A stretch of DNA of 64,000 nucleotides, taken from Planctomycetota bacterium. GTDB lineage: Bacteria > Planctomycetota > Planctomycetia > Isosphaerales > Isosphaeraceae. The translations under genes were made by a program, and so were the position numbers. The notes beneath the pieces were generated by a model. It was given only the letters and a program-made list of their open reading frames with translations, made no database searches and was not told the origin of the DNA. The DNA is taken from assembly GCA_028291545.1 (NCBI GenBank), contig JAQGHR010000013.1:1-64000 (forward strand). Reading direction: 5' to 3'. Positions 45,205 to 53,500 of the stretch are shown here, piece after piece; positions within the stretch are counted from its first letter, which is position 1, and the number at the start of each line of letters is the position of its first letter.

Positions 45205-46065
45205 ATGACTCCGACCCACTTCATCTCAATCGCCGGGATTGCCATATCTCTCATCGCGGGCTGCGGACAGCATGATGGATCTGACGTTCGGGCGGAGGAA
45301 CCCCGGCGGGCGGACACCGCGGGGAACTACGCCACCGTCAACGGCCTCGAGATGTATTACGAGATTCGCGGGGAGGGCGAACCGCTGGTCTTGCTCCATG
45401 GCGCATTTGGACTGGCGATGGATCTACCGGCGCTGGCGAAGAATCGTCGTGTGATCGCCGTCGAACTGCAGGGCCATGGGCACACGGCGGACGTCGATCG
45501 GCCGTTGAGCGTCGAGCAGTTGGCGGACGATACGGCAGCCCTGTTGAAAGAGCTGAAGATCGAACGGGCTGACTTTTTCGGATACAGCATGGGTGGCACG
45601 GTTGCCCTCGGTGTGGCGATCCGGCATCCGAAGCTCGTGAGGAAACTGGCCATCAACGGATCCCATTTCAGCAGCATGGAAGATGCCTACGAACCCGGAG
45701 CCTTCAAACAATTCCTGAGCCTTCCTGCCGATTTCGCGCCACCCATCCTGAAAGCCCCCTATGACAAGGTCGCCCCCGACCCGAAGCAATGGCCCACCTT
45801 GGTCGCCAAGATCAAGAAGATGGGCATGGAGTCCAAGGGCTATGCCCGGGATGACTTGAAGTCGATCAAAGCGAGCGTACTGATCACACTCGGCGACCGC
45901 GACGGCGTGCGGGTCGAGCATGCGGCGGAGATGTTTCGGCTGATTCCCGGCTCCCAGCTGGCCGTCGTACCGGCGGCCGACCATTTCTTGATCTCTCAGA
46001 ACCCCGAGAAATTGCTTCCGATGATCGCGGCGTTCTTTGAGGCGCCGACTTCGCCGGGGCGCTGA
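45205..46065 (+). CDS. Alpha/beta hydrolase lipoprotein
   Basis: 286 residues from the ATG at 45205, with GGAAGGG upstream. A lipoprotein signal is present (IAISLIAGCGQ, lipobox LIAGC at residues 17-20?, cut before Cys 20). The hydrolase domain has the oxyanion block LVLLHGAFG, the nucleophile elbow GYSMGG with Ser 128, an acid in LGDRDGV and the catalytic His in PAADHFLIS. It is therefore probably an active esterase or peptidase-like hydrolase on the outer side of a membrane. It lies downstream of the ArsR/SRPBCC pair and may share their transcript. The substrate is unknown. Confidence 0.9.
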   Translation: MTPTHFISIAGIAISLIAGCGQHDGSDVRAEEPRRADTAGNYATVNGLEMYYEIRGEGEPLVLLHGAFGLAMDLPALAKNRRVIAVELQGHGHTADVDRPLSVEQLADDTAALLKELKIERADFFGYSMGGTVALGVAIRHPKLVRKLAINGSHFSSMEDAYEPGAFKQFLSLPADFAPPILKAPYDKVAPDPKQWPTLVAKIKKMGMESKGYARDDLKSIKASVLITLGDRDGVRVEHAAEMFRLIPGSQLAVVPAADHFLISQNPEKLLPMIAAFFEAPTSPGR

Positions 46066-46431
46066 AATCCGGCCCGTGACTTGCCCCCTCGCCACGCCGG
46101 GAGGCTGCGAGCATGGATAAGCCGCGCCGGGTGGCCTCGGCCCGCCGGATTCCCCGATCGAGAGCCCGGCTCCTCGCGATGTTACGTTCGAGGCCCGAGG
46201 TGGGAATCCACCGCGAGTGGTCGGGACCATCAAGGGAAAGAAACTCGAAAATCCCCACGTGATCGGGTTTCGGCCCCGAGGGTCGCCGGAGGGGCGGGAG
46301 GCGGCGTCCGGGGCATCCCTCGCGATCCTGGAGCCCAGAAATCGAAAGCGAAACCTAACCGAGCTACGTGGACTTCGTGAAGGCCAAATACCATCGCATC
46401 AATTTACAGGCTCCGAGCATAACCACCCTTT
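46066..46431. other. Spacer without a clear gene
   Basis: The frames are Arg/Gly/Pro-rich on both strands and show no family resemblance. The stretch 46380-46440 is AT-rich. Confidence 0.45.
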
Positions 46432-46623
46432 TTACATGGTAGCACGATGCAGGATGCGGAAGCAGATGATACTCGCCGCTAGCGTCGTCCAGGCGCCCAT
46501 GATCACGCCGAGCCGGGCGTAGCGCCCCCGCAACCGGCGAGGGCCCTCACGGTCACGCTGTCGACGATCACCGTGTCGGCGTCGAGGTTGCCGACCCGCC
46601 CAGCAGGTCGGCGTGGAGGCGGT
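46432..46623 (-). mobile_element. Probable transposase remnant
   Basis: One minus-strand frame reads LDADTVIVDSVTVRALAG, like the DDE-domain strand (VDSTxVRA) of IS5-type transposases. A second frame right after it reads RYARLGVIMGAWTTLAASII and then CFRILHR before a stop, like the C-terminal helix of the same proteins. The two parts should be far apart in an intact transposase, so the remnant has lost its middle. I cannot confirm the family. Confidence 0.4.
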
Positions 46624-47257
46624 CCCACTCGCGGTGCGGTTGGTTGGTCATCGCGATCCGCGGATTCCCGGAGCATGTGCAGCCTCGACTGACGAGGGTG
46701 GGAACGACCACCCGAAATCCACTCGCCGCCAGTCGACGGGCGAATTGGGGCCCCTCGGCGACGCCCAGGCCGATTCCCGCGACCTGCTCCGGCGTCTGTT
46801 CCGCGTCGGGCACGGCGACGACGTGGCCCTTCACTCCGCCCTTCGGCTCCAACAAAAGGCCCTCGCCGTGGACACCTTCCAGAACCGGCCATCGCACCTG
46901 ATAGGCCCGAAATCTGTCGCTCTCGGCCACCAAGGTTGGGGCACTGTCGTCGCCGAATCGCTCCATCCTCACGGGTTGGCGCGGGTCGACGATCCCGAGA
47001 ATCTTGCGAAAGGACTCGCGGTTGGATTCGACCGACTTCTCGTAGGCGTCACGAGATGAGGTGTCGCGGTCCCGGAGCTTCGTGCGTGCAAGAATCGATC
47101 GTTCGATCTGGCGTTCCGTGAAGCGATGTAACCCATCGAGCATCGACGTCGATAGGTCACCCGCTTCGATCAGCGGCCTGGTGTTGGGAAGTGTCGCCGG
47201 TGGAGCGTCGAAGGCGGACACGCACGGGATCAGAAGGGAGAGGATCAACCATGGCAT
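46624..47257 (-). pseudogene. Truncated alpha/beta-hydrolase (acetyl-esterase-like) gene
   Basis: The start is sound: ATG at 47257 with AAGGAGG upstream and a signal peptide (MPWLILSLLIPCVSA). The sequence then matches the N-terminal part of planctomycete secreted hydrolases as I know them (RFRAYQVRWPVLEGVHGEGL, VVAVPDAEQTPEQVAGIGLG, SGFRVVVPTLVSRG, GNPRIAMTNQPHREW). After REW, where the family goes on with IYRQAFEMGRH and the catalytic Ser, the frame runs into the transposase-like remnant and soon stops. The protein would have about 211 native residues and no catalytic triad. I infer inactivation by an insertion. Confidence 0.75.
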
Positions 47258-47433
47258 GGACGAGAAACCTCCTTGGTTGGGAGTCGACGCCAAGACGGGC
47301 CGGAAGGCTCAAGATGCCCCTCGGAACACCGATCCGATACCGTCGAGCCTCGAGTGACGCCCTCCGCTGGTTGTCAGCGAGACGAGCGTCTGCGATCATC
47401 CGCGCAACGGTTTGAGTCGCCCAGGGGAGAGAT

Positions 47434-48597
47434 CGATGAGAATCCGTCGCCGCGACCGGCTGAGACTGGCTGCGCTTGGTTTGGTCTCGGGGCCGAGCAG
47501 GAGAGAGGCGAGGCGAAGCCTGCCGACGGGCGATCATTGCGGATCACGGGGCTGAAGATCACGCCAATCGCCCTGCCGGACCCGCCGATCCTGGCTGCGA
47601 GTGGATGCCACGGTCCTTACTTTCTCCGAAACGTCGTCGAGCTCGAGACCGATGCCGGCCTCGTTGGGCTCGGAGAAATAGTCGGTGACCGACGCGTTGG
47701 AGAAGGCCCGCGGCGCGGTCGTCGGGCGTGATGCCTTCGCATTCCGGTCATTCGCCCGAGGCCTGATGGCGCTGGGCGCGGGTTGCTACGCGGGCATCGA
47801 GTTGGCCTGCCTCGATGCCTGCGGGCAGGCTGCGGGCCGAAGGCTTTGCGAACTGCTCGGGGGACCGGTGTGCCAGGACGTCGAGTTCGCAGCCTACCTC
47901 TTTTTCCGTTACGTGGCCGATCACCCGATCGTCTTTGCCAACCCTCGCGGCCGCGGTGAGCCAGCCCTTGATGCCTGGGGTGAGGTCTGCTCCCCGGAGG
48001 CAATGGCAGAGATGGCAGCAACGTTCCGCAAGCGCTGGGGGGCGCGTCTTCAAGCTCAAGGGAGGCGTCTTGCCGCCGGACGTCGAACCGGACACGATGC
48101 GAGCCCTGGCGGCGAAGCTTGGCCGCGATTGCCCGTTACGGATCGATCCGATTTCCCACATTCCCGGGGCCTTGCGACTCAAGCCCATCGATGTCTTGCT
48201 CGTGGATCACCACTACTTCGGGAGCTTCGCGGGCCGCCAGTCGCTCGGGCCGATTTCCGAATCGGCCCGCTGGCGGCTGAGCCCGCATAGCAACAGCCAC
48301 GCGGGGATCACGATGGCGGCGATGATCTACCTGGCCGCACGCCTACCTCAACTCACCCTCGCAAGTGACACACACTACCCGTGGCTGGTCGACGGCGCCG
48401 AAGTCCTCGAGGGGCCGAGGCTGGCGATTCGTGAGGGCAAGATGGCCATTCCGCTGGGGGTCGGGCTGGGCGTGAAGCTCGACCGAGACAAGCTCGCGCG
48501 TTCCCATGAGACCTACAAGAAGAGTGGGATGCGCGGTCGGGATGACGCCGCCCTGATGCGCCGGATCGAGCCGCACCGGGACGGTCGGCCGTTCTGA
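47434..48597 (+). pseudogene. Decayed enolase-superfamily gene (glucarate dehydratase-like)
   Basis: The ATG at 47434 (GGGGAGAG upstream) opens a Tat-type signal, RIRRRDRLRLAALG. A shift near 47478 moves the frame to FGLGAEQERGEAKPADGRSL and YFLRNVVELETDAGLVGLGE. A second shift near 47690 leads to DALEKARGAVVGRDAFAFRS and GCYAGIELACLDACGQAAGR. A third, in a G-run at 48037-48042, leads to VFKLKGGVLPPDVEPDTMRA. RIDP is joined directly to ISHIPGALRLKPIDVLL at about 48150, so some 55 residues with the second and third metal ligands are missing. The rest is typical of the glucarate dehydratase group (HSNSHAG, SDTHYPWLVDGAEV, YKKSGMRGRDDAA). It is certainly non-functional. Confidence 0.88.
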
Positions 48598-49049
48598 CAC
48601 CATCATCAAGTTGAATTCATTATGTTCATTTGACCAAATAATCGTGAAATCAGGATAATTTCCCCATGACTCCTGGCCGCCGCGCCCGCTTCTCAATTGA
48701 GCCCGACCGGGATGCAGACGCGGCTCGCGTCGGAAGATTCCGCTGCCTTGCCATGAGCGCAGAGCGAGTCCTCGTCCGGATGAGACCGGACTTCCTCCTG
48801 GACCTCTCCGATGGCTTCGTCGACGAGGGCCTCCACCGCGAGATCAGGCGGCTCGACACGGCCGACACATGCGATTCGAGCGAGATATCACGCTCAATCG
48901 GATCTACAGCCAATTTGCGAAACTGCTTGATCCGTGACGGCCCGCGTGTCGATACCCTGATGATAAGAACCCGTCTGCCGTTGAGGCACAGCTCATGAGC
49001 GTCCAGGCCTCGGCGGGCCACGGGCGAACAGGACGAACGGAGTACGACC
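48598..49049. other. Spacer; possible coding relic on the minus strand
   Basis: The first 60 bases are AT-rich. On the minus strand at about 48693-48880 a frame without a start codon reads PPDLAVEALVDEAIGEVQEE and then VRSHPDEDSLCAHGKAAESS, with the GC-rich third positions of genuine genes here. It may be the end of a lost gene. A plus-strand frame from 48666 (MTPGRRARFSIEPD) overlaps it and is less convincing. Confidence 0.35.
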
Positions 49050-50501
49050 GTGTGGGGACGCCGGACCGGCCATCGAACGCCGCGACACCTGACGCCCGCC
49101 GTCGAGGGGCTCGACACTCGCAAGCTGCTCTCGGCCGGCCGCGTGGGCGCGAACCTCGGCCCGTACCTTTCGCCTGGCAACATGGTGCCGCGTGTCTCCA
49201 GCCCGGCCGTGATCGTCGACCCGCATCATTCGATCAACACCTTCCTTGCGGCCCAGATCGGCTCGGGGGTCGATACGGTCGAGCAGCAGGTCGCGGCCAA
49301 GGGCAGCTCCAAGAACGCGCAGGTCGCCGACGTGATCCTCTCGAATCCGTTCATCCACTCGGTCTTCAGCCGACAGGACACGTACACGTTGCTCGGCTCC
49401 GTCGCGACCACGGCCTTGAGGGCCACCCCCACTCCAACGTCCGCCCAGGCCGACAGCGTCACCTACCAGGTCCCTTCCGAAGCGACCTACACGATCGCCC
49501 CGGGAGCGGCGATGGCGACCGTGCAGGTTTTGCCGGTCGGCTCGACCAGGGGTTTTGTGCTGATGGTGCCGATCTCGAACATCCGAACATTTGCGCCGGC
49601 GGATTCGGGCAAAGCCGAGGTCCAGGTGCCCTCCTCACTCCTGCCCGCCGACGTGCTGCGGCCCCCGACACCTGCAGTCTCAAACGGCCCGCTCACCCAG
49701 ACCTATTCTTCGGCCGGAGCGGTGATCCTCAGCGCGTTCCGTTCCGCGGTCCCACGCAGCGGGCCGAACGCGCCTCGGTCGATCCCCGGCCTGCGGCTGG
49801 CCGGGGCGTTCGCGACCAATGGCAACTTCCGCGTCGCCAACCCGGGCGGTCTGCTCAACTCGTTCCGAGTGGCCGTCGATCGCAACGTCTTCGCACTCAG
49901 CGGTACGCAGACGAATAAGCTGAACATCGGATTGATGCAGTTTGAATCCACAGTCGCATCGATGAGCACGACCGGCGCGTTCACCCCCGCGGTCCCGCCA
50001 GCGGCCCCCAAGCTGCCCAAGGGGCCGCTGAACGGGACGGTCACGGTCTCGCTTGGAACCCTGCGTGAACTCACGAACGTCGCGGCGACGCAGACCGGGC
50101 TCCAGATCCCCAACCTCGGAAACTTCCCGGGCCGGATCGACGTCGGCTACGTGGTCGACCGCCAGGGGAACTTCGGGATCTCGCTGACGGTTCGAGGGCC
50201 GCTGTCGGGCGCACCGAAAGGCGTGGCGTCGTCCGACGTCGTTGCGGGTGACCTCCAGGTCGAGCTCTCGAATGCCCGAAACCTGTCCGACCTGACGGGC
50301 ACGCGGAACATCGAGGGGCTGAACCAGGGCGCGGGACTCTCGGGCGCGTTGTCGGCTTCCAGCTATAATAACGGCACCTCGACGTTTGCGACCTCGGCTG
50401 GATACGGCTCGGGCTTCGAGTTCGGGACGGGCACCGCCTATACGCAGGTGATCCCCCTGGGTAACGTCTACGCCCTCATCCCCGAGTCTCCGAAGTCGTA
50501 A
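49050..50501 (+). CDS. Secreted protein with LEPR-XLL-like leader
   Basis: 483 residues from a GTG at 49050 with GGAG seven bases upstream. The leader MWGRRTGHRTPRHLTPAVEG runs into LDTRKLLSAG, a variant of the LEPR-XLL motif (LxxRxLLSA), at about residue 21. The remainder is rich in Thr, Ser, Ala and Pro with repeated beta-type segments (AGAMATVQVLPVGSTR-like, NLGNFPGRIDVGYVVDRQGN, GTGTAYTQVIPLGNVYALIP). I do not recognise a domain. It is convergent with the large gene at 50554 (52 bases apart). It is probably an exported surface protein. Confidence 0.85.
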   Translation: MWGRRTGHRTPRHLTPAVEGLDTRKLLSAGRVGANLGPYLSPGNMVPRVSSPAVIVDPHHSINTFLAAQIGSGVDTVEQQVAAKGSSKNAQVADVILSNPFIHSVFSRQDTYTLLGSVATTALRATPTPTSAQADSVTYQVPSEATYTIAPGAAMATVQVLPVGSTRGFVLMVPISNIRTFAPADSGKAEVQVPSSLLPADVLRPPTPAVSNGPLTQTYSSAGAVILSAFRSAVPRSGPNAPRSIPGLRLAGAFATNGNFRVANPGGLLNSFRVAVDRNVFALSGTQTNKLNIGLMQFESTVASMSTTGAFTPAVPPAAPKLPKGPLNGTVTVSLGTLRELTNVAATQTGLQIPNLGNFPGRIDVGYVVDRQGNFGISLTVRGPLSGAPKGVASSDVVAGDLQVELSNARNLSDLTGTRNIEGLNQGAGLSGALSASSYNNGTSTFATSAGYGSGFEFGTGTAYTQVIPLGNVYALIPESPKS

Positions 50502-50553
50502 CCGCCGGGATCGACGCCCGATCTCATCCCCGAGTCGAGGAACAGACTCCGCC

Positions 50554-53500
50554 TCAATATCCCTGACCGGGATGCGAAAGCGGGCCGCGCGGCGCCGGGC
50601 TGTGAACCGCCTTCGTGGTGGCCGGTCGACGGGCCGACGCCCGACTTCGCCCGTGGATGGTCGACGCGCTGGGTGACTGGAAACCGCCGGTCCGGCCGCT
50701 CAGGATGACGACGAAGGGGACACCCGCACCTGGACCTTTCACGGCGCCCAGCAGATTTCCCGCCACATCCGAGAGGCCGACGCCCGCCCCCGCCACGTTG
50801 GTCGATTGGTTGATCTCGAACTGGAACGGGGTCGGCGGGTGGATGCCCCGCCCGAGGCGGAGTGTCACGGTTTGATCGGACGCATCGACGATTGCGGATC
50901 GGACGGGAATGATCACGTCGTCGCGGGTGCCAAACCGATGATCGCGGCCCGCCGTCCGCACACTGTACCCATAATTCAGGAGATTGACCGCCGTCTGGGC
51001 GTTCAGAGGCTCGCTGAAGTTCACGACCAGATCGACGATCCCTCCTCCGCGATCGGTAAGGAACCGCACACCCTGGACGCTCGGACCGATCGTGTCGTGG
51101 ATCGTCAGAACGACCGTGCTGGGAGCGCCCAGCCTCGCGTCTCCGGTGGGGCGAGACAGGGTCACGTTGACCGTGCGATTGCCGACGAGGTCGATCGCAT
51201 CGAGGATAGGGATGAGGATTTGTTTGGTCGTTTCGCCGTTCTTGAAGAGGAGAGTTCCTGACTCGGCTGTGTAATCGACTCCGGCAACTCCGGTCCCGTT
51301 GCTGGTCGCGAAGTCCACCGTTGCCGTCCCATCGGCTCCCCCCACGCGGGTGACGGTGATCGTGGTCTGGCCGACTCCTCCCCTGGTGTCAAAGCCCGTC
51401 TGGCTGAACTGAAATGAGCCGTGCATCGGGGCGTCTTGATCGAGGATCGTCAGGATCGCAACGCTTGGTAGGCCGAGCGTTGCACCACCCGTCGGATTGC
51501 TCAAGGTCAGGCGGACCGCCTGGTCGGGCTCATACTTATTGTCGGCGAGGATGGTGATAGTGATCGTCTTGCGCGATTCTCTGTCGGCGAAAACCAGGGT
51601 GCCCGACGTCGGGAGATAGTCCACGCCGGCTCCCGGCGTCGCGTCGCTGGTCGCATAGTCAATACTGACCGCGCCACTGCTGCCGTTGGCACGCTCGACG
51701 GTGATCGCGACAGTCCCGTCCCCCTCCTTGGCGAGATATTGCGCGGCGCTGAAGCGGATCGTCCCGGGCTGATCGTTATCGTCGATCGTGATCTGCGCCG
51801 TAACCGGCCTGCCGAGTTCCGCCGCGCCCGAAGGGTTGTTCAAGCTGAGGAAGAAGTACTCCGACGGTTCGGACAGGGAATCGTCGATGATAGAGACCGC
51901 GATGTACTTGCTCATCTCGCCCGGATTGAAAACCAAGGTGCCGGAGGACGCAGCGTAGTCGCTGGCGATGACGGATGAGGCACTCCCCGTGCCTACCGCG
52001 GTGCCGTCCTGTGTGGCGAAATCGACCGTGAAAAGCCCGCCACTGCCTCCGACGCGAGTGACTGCAATAAGGGCCGTGCCAACGCCCTCGCTGACGCTGA
52101 AGTTGGACATGGAGAATTGGACAGTTCCGAGTTCTTCCTTGATCCCCGCCGAGAACTCCGAGGTGTCCCCACCGCGACTGGTGGCGGTCGCTGTGACCGA
52201 TTCCCCAGCCGGAACGAGACCTGGGACGGGTGCCATGAACGTCGCGTTGCCGTCGCCGTCGGTCTGGACGGTCGTCGAGCCCAGGAAGGTCCCTCCTTCG
52301 CCGTTGTCGGCTGGGCTGAGAATCCGCGTCGAGAAGAACTGGACGACGAAGATGGTGTTGGGCGTGCTGTTGAGCGTGCCCGAGATGATCGCGCCGCCGA
52401 CGGCCGATGCGACCTTCGTCAGCACGGGGAAGTTCTGCAGGTGATCGGGCCCGGCGTCCACATCGCCCGGGTCGTTGGGAGACATCCCACCGACGGGATC
52501 TCCGGGCGCCGCAAGATCGATGCCCAGCACCCCGTTGGAAAAGATCCGGTTCGAGAGGATCGCATTGCCGACGCCCCCGTCCGTCTCGATCCGCACCCCG
52601 TCCCGGAGATTGAAGGCCACGGTATTGCCCTCGCCAACCACGGCTCCGCCGACGAGGTTGTTCGCCGCGCCGTTGGTCGCCAGCACGCCATCGACCTCGT
52701 TGCCGAGCGGAAGCGTGCCGGTGATGTCGGTTCCGATGAAGTCGCCCTGCACGAGGTTCGCCGTCGCGGTTGCACCCGTGAGGACCACGCCCCGGTGATT
52801 GGCCGAGATCACGTTGCGAGCCCCCGCGGTAGAGCCGCCGACCGTATTGGCAGGAGCCCCCTCAATGCGCACGCCCTCCTGCGCATTGGGCAGATCGAGC
52901 GTCCCCGTCACGTCGGTCCCGATGAGATTGCCAAGGACCAGGTTGCCAGACGCCGCCGACCCAACGATCGCCAGACCGACGTTGTTGCCCGAGAGGATAT
53001 TTCTCGCTGCGGCGACGGTCCCGCCGATCGTGTTTCCGCTCGCGCTATCGATCCGCACGCCCTCCTGTGCATTGCCGAGGTCGTAGCTGCCGGTTTTGGG
53101 TCCCGCGCCGTCAGTCCCGATGAAGTTGCCCACGATCACGTTGCCGGTCGCCGCCGACCCCGAGATCAAGACCCCCCGGCGGTTGCCCGAGATGATGTTG
53201 AGATCGCCCGGATTCAGTCCGCCGATCCGATTCCCGGCCGAGAAGATCGCCACGCCCTCCTGGAAGTTAGGCAGTGCGCTCGTTCCACCGAGATTGGTGC
53301 CGACGTCGTTGCCGAGAACGACGTTCCCCGTCGCCGAGGCCCCGGCGATCCGCACCCCCGCGCCGAAGTTCCCCGAGATGATGTTGGGGGGCGTAGCCGA
53401 TGTGTGCGGGCCGATGTTCGCGCCCGTGATGCCGATCTGATTATTCGGCGCGTTGTCAATGAACACACCGTCCCGCAAGTTGCCAGTGAACTGATCGTCC

